A stretch of 64,000 bases of DNA, taken from Bacillus sp. REN16 (lineage in GTDB: Bacteria > Bacillota > Bacilli > Bacillales > Bacillaceae_L). The position numbers and the translations under genes are program-made. Each line of letters starts with the position of its first letter. Position 1 is the stretch's first letter. The stretch covers positions 1 to 64,000 of the forward strand of contig NZ_JAJFZK010000001.1 in the NCBI RefSeq assembly GCF_020731355.1, written 5' to 3'. The notes under the pieces are model-generated. The model was given only the letters and a program-made list of their open reading frames with translations, searched no databases and was not told the DNA's origin. Below are positions 36,741-47,041 of the stretch, in pieces.

Positions 36741-38042
36741 TTGAAAAAGGTATTTAGTTATCTAATCTTTATTGCACTCGTCCTGTTTTTAGCAGCTTGT
36801 GGTGACTCTGCATCAGGTGATGGAGAAAAGACTGATGACTCTTCTAGTAAAAAAGAATCTGGAGAAGTTGCTTTAAAAGTAGCGGTATTTCCAGCAGATT
36901 TACCAACATTTGAAAGCGCATACGAAAAGTTCAAAGAAGAAAATCCAGATATCAAAGTAGAATTTGAAACATTCCCGCAAGAACAATACTATGAAAAAAT
37001 TAGAATGCAGCTTTCTGGTGGTATAGGTTATGACGTCTTTGCGGGTCAAATCGATACAATGATGGATACTGGTATTATTGAGCCACTTGATTCTTATATT
37101 GAAAAAAGTGATTTAGATGTAGCAGGATTTGCTTCTATGTATGATGCAATGAAGTACGATGAAGGAGTTTTAGGACTACCTTATCGTAAATCAAATAATA
37201 TGATGTTCTACAACAAAGATTTATTTGATCAAGCTGGTGTGGAATACCCAAGCGAGGACATGACTTGGGAGGAATTCCGTGAGGTTGCTAAGAAACTCAC
37301 TAGCGGAAGTGGTGCAGATAAAACTTACGGTGCGTATATTCAACAATGGCCTCAGCTTTGGTATATGCAAGGTGTCCAAACTGGAGCATCCATTATTGAT
37401 AAAGATTTAAGCATTTTCGAAGATTCTCTTCAATACCGTATGGATTTGGAAAAAGATGGTTCTATTATGAGCTGGTCAGAACAAGTTTCAACAGGTGCGC
37501 ATTATAATGCAGCCTTTCAAAAGGGAAATGTTGCAATGAATATCATTGGTGATTGGCATGTTGCCCAGCTTCGTCAAGCTGAAGAAGAAGGAAAGTTATC
37601 CTTTGACTGGGATGTCGTTCCTGTACCACATCCTGAGGGCGTAGAGGCAAATACGACACTTGCGTTACCAGTTTCTCTCATGTTGAATTCCAAGTCAGAA
37701 AACAAAGATGCGGCATTTACATTCCTGAGCTATATGACAGGTAAACAAGGCGCTGAAATCTTTGCTGGCGACGGATATCTTACTGGTTATGTAGATGAAG
37801 ATGTTAAATCTATTTATCTAGGAGATGGGTCACTAAAGCCCGTAAATGCACACTATTTCTTGGAAACTACTGAATACCCAGAGTATCCGATGTACGTTGG
37901 GGTTAAAAATATTGTAGTGCAGCAAATTTACAAACAAGAAGGAGAACTTGCTCTAATCGGTGAACAGACGGCAGATGAAGCCATCAAGAATATTGCAAAG
38001 CGTGTTCAAGACGAATGGGCTAGTAAATACGCTGATAAATAG
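36741..38042 (+). CDS. Oligosaccharide ABC transporter substrate-binding lipoprotein
   Basis: A 433-residue family 1 solute-binding protein. Its signal MKKVFSYLIFIALVLFLAAC ends in the lipobox LAAC, followed by a Ser/Asp-rich linker and the binding fold. The TTG at 36741 is chosen because AAAGGGGG lies 7 bases upstream; an ATG at 36717 would put extra residues before the signal. First gene of the operon with PL8 lyase, sulfatase and GH88 genes, so it most likely binds unsaturated glycosaminoglycan oligosaccharides. Confidence 0.9.
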   Translation: MKKVFSYLIFIALVLFLAACGDSASGDGEKTDDSSSKKESGEVALKVAVFPADLPTFESAYEKFKEENPDIKVEFETFPQEQYYEKIRMQLSGGIGYDVFAGQIDTMMDTGIIEPLDSYIEKSDLDVAGFASMYDAMKYDEGVLGLPYRKSNNMMFYNKDLFDQAGVEYPSEDMTWEEFREVAKKLTSGSGADKTYGAYIQQWPQLWYMQGVQTGASIIDKDLSIFEDSLQYRMDLEKDGSIMSWSEQVSTGAHYNAAFQKGNVAMNIIGDWHVAQLRQAEEEGKLSFDWDVVPVPHPEGVEANTTLALPVSLMLNSKSENKDAAFTFLSYMTGKQGAEIFAGDGYLTGYVDEDVKSIYLGDGSLKPVNAHYFLETTEYPEYPMYVGVKNIVVQQIYKQEGELALIGEQTADEAIKNIAKRVQDEWASKYADK

Positions 38043-38128
38043 GTATCAATGACACCAAAACATGGTGGGATGAGCACTGTATTAACAAATACGGTGCTTC
38101 ATTCTTATCATAGAAGGGAAGAAAAACG

Positions 38129-39028
38129 ATGAGTAAAAATAACAAAAAAAATACGACATTAAAAAAGAGAAATCGCCTCGTTGGTTATTCGTTTCTTCTG
38201 CCAAATATCTTAGGTTTTCTAGCTTTTATTTTCCTGCCAGTGATTGCGTCATTTTTAATGAGTTTTACGTCATGGAATGGGTTTGGAAAAATTGAATTTA
38301 TTGGGTTAGAGAATTACGTGAGATTGATTGGGGATACGGATTTTAAAATTTCATTAGTAAACACCGTATTATTTACCCTCATTTCAGTGCCTGTTACTTT
38401 ATTTTTATCAATCTTAATTGCGGTAGCAATTAACAAAGGGATGCGATTTGTAAAAGTGTTCCGTACAGCAGTTTTTTTACCTTATGTAACCTCAACAATT
38501 GCTGTAGCCGCTGTCTGGCAACTCATTTTTAATCCTACGGCTGGACCCGTTAATGGATTTTTATCGAACCTTGGGATTGAAAATCTACCAGGATGGTTTG
38601 CTTCTCCTGATTGGGCACTCGTATCCGTATCCATTGTATACATATGGCATTCTGTCGGATACTACATGATTATCTTTTTAGCAGGTTTGCAAGGAATTTC
38701 AGATGATGTTTATGAAGCGGCAAACATCGATGGCGCAGGGCCCATTACAAAGTTCTTTAAAATTACATTGCCAATGCTATCGCCAATTATGTTCTTTACT
38801 TCTATTATTGCAATCATCAATTCCTTTAAAGTGTTCGACTTTATCTACGCGTTAACAGGAGGAGGACCAGGTCGTTCTACGCAAGTGCTAGTGTACGATA
38901 TTTATACAACAGCCTTTAAGGAGTATGAATATGGGTATGCTTCTGCAATGGCCTATGTTCTGTTTATTTTAATTCTTATTTTTGCTTTATTAAATTATTT
39001 AGGGCAACGAAAATCCCTTAATGCATAA
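38129..39028 (+). CDS. ABC transporter permease, MalF-like (glycosaminoglycan locus)
   Basis: A 299-residue permease with six membrane helices and the EAA loop YEAANIDGAGPITKFFKITL. AAGGGAAG lies upstream of the ATG. It pairs with the next permease; both need an ATPase not present in the window. Confidence 0.9.
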   Translation: MSKNNKKNTTLKKRNRLVGYSFLLPNILGFLAFIFLPVIASFLMSFTSWNGFGKIEFIGLENYVRLIGDTDFKISLVNTVLFTLISVPVTLFLSILIAVAINKGMRFVKVFRTAVFLPYVTSTIAVAAVWQLIFNPTAGPVNGFLSNLGIENLPGWFASPDWALVSVSIVYIWHSVGYYMIIFLAGLQGISDDVYEAANIDGAGPITKFFKITLPMLSPIMFFTSIIAIINSFKVFDFIYALTGGGPGRSTQVLVYDIYTTAFKEYEYGYASAMAYVLFILILIFALLNYLGQRKSLNA

Positions 39029-39059
39029 CGAATTTAGACAAAGAGGAGGGAATCGATTT

Positions 39060-39941
39060 ATGGAATTAGTAACGAATTCAAAAAAAGTGGAATTGAAGAA
39101 AAATCATAAAAAACTACTGCCAAAAATGAAACTAGGCACCATCATGAAATATGTATTTATAATTGCCTTGTCACTCTTAATGGTAATTCCTTTTATTTGG
39201 ATGCTTTCTTCTTCTTTTAAGGCAGAATCTGAAATATTTGGAATTCCTATTCAGTGGATACCAGAAACGTTTTACTGGAGTAATTATGTAGAAGTGTGGA
39301 CGAGGGTACCGTTTCATATTTACTATTTGAACACATTAAAAATAACTGTAATCACGGTAATTCTCAACGTGATCACAAGTTCAATGGCAGGATATGCGTT
39401 TGCGAAAGTAAGATTTCCGGAACGCGATAAATTATTCTTCCTTTATTTAGCAACGATGATGATTCCGTATCAAGTGATGATGATTCCGCAATTTATGTTG
39501 ATGAGTGAGCTTGGACTAGTGAATAATCATTTATCGCTCATCTTATTGGGAGCATTTAACCCATTTGGAGTATTCTTGTTCCGCCAATTTTTCACATCTA
39601 TCCCTGATGAATTATTAGAGGCTGCAAGAATTGATGGTTTAAATGAATTTGGAATATATCTCAGAATTATTTTGCCATTGTCGAAACCGGCAATTGCGAC
39701 CTTAGTTATCTTTTCTTTCATGCATACATGGAATGACTTCCTTGGACCATTGATTTATTTAACATCGGATCATCTATACACGATCCAATTAGGGATCCAG
39801 CATTTTGTGACCGAATATAACACTGAGTACGCCTTATTAATGGGGGCTGCAGTTTCTGCGATTATCCCGACTGTTATTGTCTTTTTCTTAGCGCAAGACC
39901 ATTTCGTTAAAGGAATTGCATCATCGGGTATTAAAGGATAA
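39060..39941 (+). CDS. ABC transporter permease, MalG-like (glycosaminoglycan locus)
   Basis: A 293-residue permease with about six helices and the EAA loop LEAARIDGLNEFGIYLRIIL. The ATG at 39060 is chosen since GAGGAGGG lies 9 bases upstream. The in-frame ATG at 39021, inside the previous gene, would add 13 polar residues and has no ribosome site. Confidence 0.9.
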   Translation: MELVTNSKKVELKKNHKKLLPKMKLGTIMKYVFIIALSLLMVIPFIWMLSSSFKAESEIFGIPIQWIPETFYWSNYVEVWTRVPFHIYYLNTLKITVITVILNVITSSMAGYAFAKVRFPERDKLFFLYLATMMIPYQVMMIPQFMLMSELGLVNNHLSLILLGAFNPFGVFLFRQFFTSIPDELLEAARIDGLNEFGIYLRIILPLSKPAIATLVIFSFMHTWNDFLGPLIYLTSDHLYTIQLGIQHFVTEYNTEYALLMGAAVSAIIPTVIVFFLAQDHFVKGIASSGIKG

Positions 39942-40048
39942 AAAATGAATTAGTGGTGAAAAGTATTATGTCCCCACTGTTTCAAATTCTCCAAAGGAAC
40001 GACGACATGAGTGGCATTAAGAAAACATAATTGGGAGTGTAGAAAAAA

Positions 40049-43000
40049 ATGAGATCTATCAGAAGAATAGGAATACTAACTGTGATTTGCTTCTTAGTAT
40101 TAACTAGTCTTACAGGAAATCAATTTTTTGCGAATGCCAACAATGTCAATAATGCAAATTTATTAAACCCCGGATTTGAAGAAACGGTTGACCCGGGCGG
40201 GGGGTGGGATGGGTTAGGAGCATCAAATTGGAATGTTTGGGTGCCAACTGGTGATCCCATTGTTTCAATCTCAGAAGAAGCGAGAATGGAAGGTAAATAT
40301 GGCCTATTGATTCGAGCGAATGAAACAGCACGTACGTCTGTTAATCAGGATATTCCTGTCACAGGCGGGGACCATTACCGGGTTAGCAGCTGGCTTAAAA
40401 CAGATAACATTGTTAGCGGTCAGGGGGCTAGGATCCGCATTACCACATTTGTAGGGGATCAACAATTGGATTTAATTTATTCGGATCGATTCACAGGAAC
40501 TCATGACTGGACAAAGATTGAAAAGGATTTAGATCTTCCGGCAGAAGTTGATCGAATTCGAGTTCAGCTTTTCTTTGAAACTGGAACGGGTACAGCAATG
40601 TTTGACAATGTGTCCGTAGAGCATATTAACCCTGCAAAAAAGATTACTATTCATGAAGAGGAAATCACATTAGTAGAGCAGGAAAGCACCAAGTTACATT
40701 TAATGGTTGAACCCTCAAATTCTAGCTCTACAATAACTTGGTTGTCCTTGGATGAGAAGGTTGCAATGATTGAAAACGGAAAGGTTTTTGCAGTTGGAGA
40801 AGGTGAAACTAAGATTATTGTCTTTTCAGACAATGGTTTACAAGATAGCGTTACCGTGAAAGTAAGTCGTAATGAAGAAATGGCAAAGCCAGAATTAGAA
40901 AAAATTAGTTTAAAGCCTGCTGAACTAGCATTAGTTACTGGTCAAGTAAGAGTCATTGATGTGATATCTCAACCACAAGATGCGGTTACGGATAATCTCG
41001 TTTGGTCTTCTTCCAATCAGGAGGTCGTTAATGTTAAAAATGGTGTAGTCGAAGCCTTAGGTGCAGGATCAGCAGTTGTTAAGGTGCAGAATGAAGAGGG
41101 TACTTTAACAAGTGAAACAACGTTTACTGTTACTGAGGCTATTAAGGATGAATACGACGGGCTCAGAAAAAGATGGGAGAGTTCGCTAACTTCCAATGAA
41201 TATTACGATCCAACCAATGAGCGAATGATTCAAGTAATTGAAAACCAAACCACTAAAGCAGAACATTTGTGGAGGACCATGAACAAAAACCAAGAGAGAT
41301 CCTTCTTATGGATTGAGTATTCTGCCTTCGATAATTCCTCTGATATTCGGGATAGTTATCGTAACTTAACAGCTATGGCGAAATCATTTGCAAATGAACA
41401 TTCCACTTTATATCAGAATCCGGAATTATTTAAGGATATTGCTTCTGGATTAGAATGGCTTTATGAAAATCACTATAATGAATCAATTAGTCAATGGAGC
41501 AATTGGTGGCATTGGGAAATCGGAGTTCCTAAGGAGTTAAATGATTTAATGGTACTCTTATACGATTATGTAGATTTAGATACCGTTCATCGTTATTTAG
41601 CTGTAGTCGATCATTTTCAGCCAGATCCCACAAAATCGGGAGCAACTACACCAAATAATTACCGAGAAGCAGTTGGTGCAAACCGTATAGATGTAAGTAA
41701 AGTCGTTGCTGTTCGAGGTGTAATTGTAAAGGATAGTGGGAAAATCGCAGCTGCGCGCGATGCACTTAGTCAAACCTTCCTAAATGTTACTCAAGGAGAT
41801 GGTTTTTATGAGGACGGTTCCTTTATCCAGCATGAAGATGTTGCATACACTGGCTCCTACGGTAATGTCCTCCTAGAAGGGTTAACAGATATGTTAGAAC
41901 TATTAAGTGATTCTACTTGGAAGGTCACTGACCCTAATGTTGAAAATGTGTATGAATGGGTGGGGAAATCATATGAACCGCTAATGTACAAAGGTGCACT
42001 AATGGATATGGTGCGAGGAAGAGCGATTTCAAGGTCATTCTTACAAGACCATCAAGCGGGGCAAACAATCATTAAAACTGTTATACGGATGGCGGAATTT
42101 GCACCAGAACCATATGCTCAAAAATATAAGGCTATGGCAAAATTCTGGATTGAAGAGGATGAATATTATAACTACTTTAAAAATACAAGTAACTTCAAGG
42201 ACTATTCACTTGCACAAGATTTAATCAATGATGCATCCGTCATTTCAAGAGGAGAACTGGATCTTCATGTAACTTATGCAAATATGGATCGGATTATTCA
42301 CCGTAAAACAGGATATGCATTTGGTATAAGCATGTACTCAAAACGTGTACAAAACTACGAAGATATGAATAACGAAAATCGAAAAGGCTGGTATACCGGA
42401 GAAGGAATGACATATTTGTATAATGGCGACCTGGCCCAATATAGTGATGATTTTTGGGCGACAGTTAATCCTTACCGGATGCCAGGAACTACCATTGATA
42501 CTATGCATAGAGCAGATGGCAGCGGTGAGCATAATTCCACACAAACATGGGTGGGCGGTTCAACGCTCAATACTTACGGAACTGCTGGAATGTCTTATGA
42601 TGCATGGAATAGCACTTTAGTAGCTAAGAAATCATGGTTTATGTTCAATGATGAAATTGTTGCACTAGGAGCAGGAATTTCAAGTGATGAAACGAGAAAC
42701 GTGGAAACGATTATTGAAAATCGAAAAATTCGAGATGATGGTTCAAACCGGCTAATTATTAATGGAGAAATTCAGGATGGCAAAGAAAAAACGCTTACTG
42801 CGAATTGGGCATTCCTTGAAGGGACTGTAAAAGGTGCTGATATCGGTTATTACTTCCCTAACGAAAAACAAATTACTGTAAAAAAGGAAGAAAGAACAGG
42901 CGCATGGTCTGACATTAATTATACAGAACCAACAGATAAGGTTAGCAGGTCGTATGCATCGATGTGGATTAACCATGGTGTTGCACCGCAGCAAGATACG

Positions 43001-43435
43001 TATGCATATGTCCTTCTTCCAAGTAAGAGTCAAGAACAAACAGAACAATATGCTCTCAACCCTGATATTGAGATTTTGAAAAACGATGATGCTGTTCAGG
43101 CGGTTTATGATAAAAGAGAACATATCGTTGGGGCAAATTTCTGGACTAATGAGAGGCAGACAGTTGGACCTTTAACCGTTGACCAGCAAGCTTCCATTAC
43201 AATGCAGGCAAAAGATGGGGTTCTAGAAATTGCAGTTTCTGACCCGACCATGGAAAACGAGGGTTATATCGAAATTGAAATTGAAGGTAAGGCATTTTCT
43301 GTATTAGAAGCTGATAAGAACATTGAAGTAGTGAAAACAAAACCTTCAATTAAATTAAAAGTAAATGTAAAAGACGCAAAAGGTGAAACTTTTAAAACAA
43401 AACTAAAACTTATTCCAAATCAATATAAGTTTTAG
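40049..43435 (+). CDS. Secreted PL8 polysaccharide lyase (chondroitin/hyaluronan type)
   Basis: A 1128-residue exported lyase: signal peptide (about 1-30), a carbohydrate-binding-like beta-sandwich (about 35-190), two Big2-like Ig domains (about 195-365), then the PL8 alpha/alpha toroid, central super-sandwich and C-terminal domain. Catalytic residues align with Streptococcus pneumoniae hyaluronate lyase: Asn545 (GANRIDVSK), His595 and Tyr604 (IQHEDVAYTGSYG), with the same 50 and 9 residue spacings; the aromatic patch Trp486-Trp487 is in SNWWHWEIG. PL8 also includes xanthan lyases. No cell-wall anchor motif is seen, so it is released or held by its N-terminal domains. It starts extracellular breakdown. 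Confidence 0.93.
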   Translation: MRSIRRIGILTVICFLVLTSLTGNQFFANANNVNNANLLNPGFEETVDPGGGWDGLGASNWNVWVPTGDPIVSISEEARMEGKYGLLIRANETARTSVNQDIPVTGGDHYRVSSWLKTDNIVSGQGARIRITTFVGDQQLDLIYSDRFTGTHDWTKIEKDLDLPAEVDRIRVQLFFETGTGTAMFDNVSVEHINPAKKITIHEEEITLVEQESTKLHLMVEPSNSSSTITWLSLDEKVAMIENGKVFAVGEGETKIIVFSDNGLQDSVTVKVSRNEEMAKPELEKISLKPAELALVTGQVRVIDVISQPQDAVTDNLVWSSSNQEVVNVKNGVVEALGAGSAVVKVQNEEGTLTSETTFTVTEAIKDEYDGLRKRWESSLTSNEYYDPTNERMIQVIENQTTKAEHLWRTMNKNQERSFLWIEYSAFDNSSDIRDSYRNLTAMAKSFANEHSTLYQNPELFKDIASGLEWLYENHYNESISQWSNWWHWEIGVPKELNDLMVLLYDYVDLDTVHRYLAVVDHFQPDPTKSGATTPNNYREAVGANRIDVSKVVAVRGVIVKDSGKIAAARDALSQTFLNVTQGDGFYEDGSFIQHEDVAYTGSYGNVLLEGLTDMLELLSDSTWKVTDPNVENVYEWVGKSYEPLMYKGALMDMVRGRAISRSFLQDHQAGQTIIKTVIRMAEFAPEPYAQKYKAMAKFWIEEDEYYNYFKNTSNFKDYSLAQDLINDASVISRGELDLHVTYANMDRIIHRKTGYAFGISMYSKRVQNYEDMNNENRKGWYTGEGMTYLYNGDLAQYSDDFWATVNPYRMPGTTIDTMHRADGSGEHNSTQTWVGGSTLNTYGTAGMSYDAWNSTLVAKKSWFMFNDEIVALGAGISSDETRNVETIIENRKIRDDGSNRLIINGEIQDGKEKTLTANWAFLEGTVKGADIGYYFPNEKQITVKKEERTGAWSDINYTEPTDKVSRSYASMWINHGVAPQQDTYAYVLLPSKSQEQTEQYALNPDIEILKNDDAVQAVYDKREHIVGANFWTNERQTVGPLTVDQQASITMQAKDGVLEIAVSDPTMENEGYIEIEIEGKAFSVLEADKNIEVVKTKPSIKLKVNVKDAKGETFKTKLKLIPNQYKF

Positions 43436-43553
43436 TTTAACAGCAGAAGTCCCCTACTTATTAAAGTGGGGGATGAGTGCAAAAGAGGCAAACAATTCAA
43501 TCTGACTCAAGGCAGGTCGAATAATCTATAACACATTTTGGAGAGTGAGTTAA

Positions 43554-44996
43554 ATGGAGAGTAACCCGAGACCCAACCTAGTGTATATATTTGCGGATCA
43601 ATGGAGAAGACAGGCGGTGGGTTATGAAGGGGAAGATCAAGTAATCACACCCAATATAGATGCTTTTTCCGAAGAAGGTACCGTTTTCTCAAATGCATTA
43701 ACGGTATCACCATTATGCTCGCCCCACCGTGCATCCTTACTTACAGGAAAATATCCAATAAGCACAGGTGTATTTACCAACTGTAAAGTTGGTGCAGACG
43801 TAATGCTGCAACCAGATGAAATTTGTATAGGTGATGTACTGGCAGACTCAGGATACGAAACCTGCTATATCGGAAAATGGCATTTAGATTTACCTGAACT
43901 TAATGTGTCTGATAATCCTGTTTCTGGTGCTAATGGATGGGATGCCTACACACCGCCTGGTCCAAAACGACATGGATTTCAGCATTGGTATTCATACGGA
44001 GCATGGGACGACCACTTAGCTCCTCATTACTGGGGAGATAGCCCCGAAAAAATAAAAGTTCAACAATGGTCTCCCGAACATGAAACAGATAAAGCGATTG
44101 AGTTTATTGAAAAGCGGAATCAAGATAGCGCTTTTGCACTCTTTGTTTCTTGGAATCCACCACATAGCCCGTTTGATCAGGTACCAGATAAATATCGAAA
44201 AGTATATGAAGGGACAGACATCAAGTTCCGAGAAAATATAGAAATTCAAGATCCCCTATTGGTACATACAGGGGAACATATAGAAGGTGGAGAAGAGAGA
44301 CTAAAAGAGAATCAACTTAATTATTTTGCTGCAATAACAGGATTAGATGAACAGTTTGGTAGGATTCTAGAAACGTTAAAAGAGAAAAAACTTGAGGAAA
44401 ATACAATTGTTGTACTTACTTCAGATCATGGTGAAATGATGGGATCACATGGGCTAATGGCGAAGCATGTATGGTATGAGGAGTCGATCGGAGTACCGTT
44501 TATCATTCGTTGGCCAAATAAAATTCCATCCGTCAAATCAGATGTATTACTAAATACGGTTGATATTATGCCTACTATTTTATCATTAATGAAACTGACA
44601 ACGCCTGATACAGTCGAGGGGACAGATCTGTCGGATTACATTATTAAACAAAGCAATGATGGACCTGGCCATGCATTTATAACTTGCTATCCTGGTCGAA
44701 AAGAGGCATTAGAACAGTTCCAAAATGCAGGAGTTAGTAATCTCGCCTATGGGTGGCGTGCGATAAGAACGAAAGAATATTTGTATGTGATTCATAATGG
44801 GTATTCTCCTGAGGATGCGCAAAACCGATTATTTTATAAATTAATGGAGGATCATTATCAACAACGCCCGGAAACAATCCTAGAACCGGAAAAACATCCA
44901 ATCGTTTCAAGTTTAGAGGAAAAATTATGCAATTGGTTAAAAGAAATGAATGATCCATTTTTACTAAATCAAACGAAAAAGGCGGTAGAACAATGA
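43554..44996 (+). CDS. Cys-type sulfatase 1, cytoplasmic
   Basis: A 480-residue alkaline-phosphatase-fold sulfatase. The activation motif is Cys55-Ser-Pro-His-Arg59 (LCSPHRASLLTG), a C-x-P-x-R site whose Cys becomes formylglycine. Metal ligands are in IFADQW and LTSDHGEMMGSHGL; signature II is YIGKWHLD. There is no signal peptide, so desulfation happens inside the cell. It overlaps the GH88 gene by 4 bases (ATGA), which suggests action on the same sulfated disaccharide. The sulfate position is unknown. Confidence 0.92.
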   Translation: MESNPRPNLVYIFADQWRRQAVGYEGEDQVITPNIDAFSEEGTVFSNALTVSPLCSPHRASLLTGKYPISTGVFTNCKVGADVMLQPDEICIGDVLADSGYETCYIGKWHLDLPELNVSDNPVSGANGWDAYTPPGPKRHGFQHWYSYGAWDDHLAPHYWGDSPEKIKVQQWSPEHETDKAIEFIEKRNQDSAFALFVSWNPPHSPFDQVPDKYRKVYEGTDIKFRENIEIQDPLLVHTGEHIEGGEERLKENQLNYFAAITGLDEQFGRILETLKEKKLEENTIVVLTSDHGEMMGSHGLMAKHVWYEESIGVPFIIRWPNKIPSVKSDVLLNTVDIMPTILSLMKLTTPDTVEGTDLSDYIIKQSNDGPGHAFITCYPGRKEALEQFQNAGVSNLAYGWRAIRTKEYLYVIHNGYSPEDAQNRLFYKLMEDHYQQRPETILEPEKHPIVSSLEEKLCNWLKEMNDPFLLNQTKKAVEQ

Positions 44997-46192
44997 CTGT
45001 AATTGTAAATGAAGTAAAAACAGAAAAGATTATAGATAAGGCAAGATTTGAACAGAATTCCAAAGTAGATCGCGCATTCGTTGAAAAAGCAATTGACCAT
45101 GTTTTAGCGAAAATTGACCAAAGTCTAGATATTTTCACAGATTATTTTCCAGATTCAAATAGCCATAATCAAGTGTATCCTCCAATCGAAAACGTAGAGT
45201 GGACGACAAGCTTCTGGACAGGAATGCTGTGGCTTGCTTATGAATGGACGGGGGATGAAAAATATCGAAAAGTTGCAGAAAAGCAGCTAGACAGTTTTGC
45301 AGAACGTCTAGAAAAAAGAATTGAAGTTGATCATCATGATTTAGGATTTCTATATTCGTTGTCATGTGTGAATGCTTATCAATTAACTGGAAATGAAAAG
45401 GCAAAGGAAACAGCCATTAAAGCGGCTGACCTTTTAATTACTAGGTATTACGACAAAGCGGGAATTATCCAAGCATGGGGAAATCTTAATGATCCAGCAG
45501 AACGTGGCAGAATGATTATTGATTGCAATCTGAATCTACCATTACTCTACTGGGCATCTGAAGTTACAGGCGACAAAAAATATCATCAAATTGCAGAAAG
45601 CCATGTCAAACAAGCAGCAAAATATATTGTGAGGGAAGATGCTTCTACATTCCATACGTATTATATGGATCCGGAAACGGGTGAGCCATTGTATGGAAAT
45701 ACAAGACAAGGATATTCCGATGATTCTTGTTGGGCACGCGGTCAAGCATGGGGAATCTACGGTTTTCCGTTAAGTTATTCATATACGAATGATTGGAGCC
45801 TAATTGAATTAACAAAAAAACTGACAAACTACTATTTAAATAGAATACCTGAGGATTATATTTGCTATTGGGATTTAATCTTTACTGATGGTGAGGAAGA
45901 AAGAGATAGCTCTGCAGCGGCTATTACGGCATGTGGATTACTTGAATTAACGAAGTATCTGCCACTAACCGATGAAGATAAAAAATTATACGAAAATGCT
46001 GCATTATTGATGGTTCAATCACTTTATGAAAACTATCGAACTGAAATTGATAGTGAAGCAAATGGAATTCTAAAGCATGCGGTCTATTATAAAGGCGGCG
46101 GTCGCGGAATTGATGAAAGCTGTATTTGGGGAGATTACTACTATTTTGAAGCCCTCATTCGGTTGGCAAAAGACTGGAAAAAGTACTGGTAA
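44993..46192 (+). CDS. GH88 unsaturated glucuronyl hydrolase
   Basis: A 399-residue alpha/alpha-barrel enzyme that removes the 4,5-unsaturated uronic acid from lyase products. Key residues Asp116 (HHDLGFLYS) and Asp177 (MIIDCNLNLPLL) are 61 residues apart, as Asp88 and Asp149 are in Bacillus sp. GL1 UGL. There is no signal peptide, so it is cytoplasmic. The released uronate needs the Kdu/Kdg enzymes, which are not encoded here. Translationally coupled to sulfatase 1. Confidence 0.93.
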   Translation: MTVIVNEVKTEKIIDKARFEQNSKVDRAFVEKAIDHVLAKIDQSLDIFTDYFPDSNSHNQVYPPIENVEWTTSFWTGMLWLAYEWTGDEKYRKVAEKQLDSFAERLEKRIEVDHHDLGFLYSLSCVNAYQLTGNEKAKETAIKAADLLITRYYDKAGIIQAWGNLNDPAERGRMIIDCNLNLPLLYWASEVTGDKKYHQIAESHVKQAAKYIVREDASTFHTYYMDPETGEPLYGNTRQGYSDDSCWARGQAWGIYGFPLSYSYTNDWSLIELTKKLTNYYLNRIPEDYICYWDLIFTDGEEERDSSAAAITACGLLELTKYLPLTDEDKKLYENAALLMVQSLYENYRTEIDSEANGILKHAVYYKGGGRGIDESCIWGDYYYFEALIRLAKDWKKYW

Positions 46193-46253
46193 ACAAATAG
46201 ATGGGTTAATGTAACATAATGTCGACATCTAACTAGAGAAGGGGAAGACGGAT

Positions 46254-46853
46254 ATGGGAATAAACGACAGTAAATTATATAGGGCAATGGATTTTATCAT
46301 GAACACCTTTTTATTAAACTTAATTTGGGTTCTCACGTGTATTCCCATTATCACGATTTTTCCTGCAACAGCTGCTATGTTTGGAGTGGTCCGTGAATGG
46401 AAAAGAGAAGGCGATATCAGGATATTCGCCTCCTTTTTCCGTTATTTTAAAGAAAATATAAAACAAGGAATTGTCCTCCAGTTAATCTGGTTATTCATTG
46501 CCTTTCTTTTTATCATTAACTTTAATTTCACGAACCAAATTCCATCCAATGTGAAGTATTTGTTATTCATGCTCTATTTCTTGGTGTTACTCTTATTTAT
46601 CTTTACTTCGATGTACTTATTCCCAGTCATGGTTCAATTTAAAGTGACTTGGATGCAAGCAATTCGAAATGCTCTTATATTATCGATTAGCAATCTTCAA
46701 TATACTCTTATATTGCTATTGATTCTGATTATTGGTGCTGTTACTATTTATTATTTTGCAGGAGCTACAATGTTAATTTTTAGTATAGCTGCATATTGCA
46801 TTTATAGTGTTGCGGACCGTACTTTTAGTAAGGTAACAGAAGAAGTACTCTGA
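46254..46853 (+). CDS. DUF624 (YesL-like) membrane protein
   Basis: A 199-residue protein with about five membrane helices, opening GINDSKLYRAMDFIMN. DUF624/YesL proteins are found in Bacillus polysaccharide-use operons next to YesMN-type systems and ABC transporters; their function is unknown. It is the last gene before the terminator of the transporter-lyase operon. Confidence 0.85.
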   Translation: MGINDSKLYRAMDFIMNTFLLNLIWVLTCIPIITIFPATAAMFGVVREWKREGDIRIFASFFRYFKENIKQGIVLQLIWLFIAFLFIINFNFTNQIPSNVKYLLFMLYFLVLLLFIFTSMYLFPVMVQFKVTWMQAIRNALILSISNLQYTLILLLILIIGAVTIYYFAGATMLIFSIAAYCIYSVADRTFSKVTEEVL

Positions 46854-46874
46854 AAATCAAAAAAAAGCAGAAAG

Positions 46875-46917
46875 TTAAGTAGTGGAAATTAATTATCTAA
46901 CTACTTAATTTTTTTAG
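46875..46917 (+). terminator. Terminator of the transporter-lyase-sulfatase operon
   Basis: TTAAGTAGT / ACTACTTAA stem followed by TTTTTTT. Confidence 0.85.
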
Positions 46918-46968
46918 TTATCGGGTTGAGCCGTCAACTGAACGGTGGTATTTTAAAAATGTATTAGT

Positions 46969-46996
46969 TTGAAAGTCCCAACATGCATGGTATTAT
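46969..46996 (+). promoter_or_regulatory. Promoter of the GntR regulator gene
   Basis: TTGAAA (46969-46974), 16-base spacer, TATTAT (46991-46996), about 45 bases before the start codon. GTCAAC upstream (46933) is also found in the next promoter, so it might be part of an operator. Confidence 0.55.
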
Positions 46997-47041
46997 TAAC
47001 TTGTTGAATATTGAAAATCGTTAGAAGAGGATGAAGGCAAT

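Noticed and set aside
42752-43123. 123-codon antisense frame in the PL8 gene
   Set aside because: Shadow of the lyase coding frame; Cys/Ile/Phe-rich with no motif.
44734-45138. 134-codon antisense frame across the sulfatase/GH88 junction
   Set aside because: Overlaps two strongly supported coupled genes, with no ribosome site or recognisable domain.
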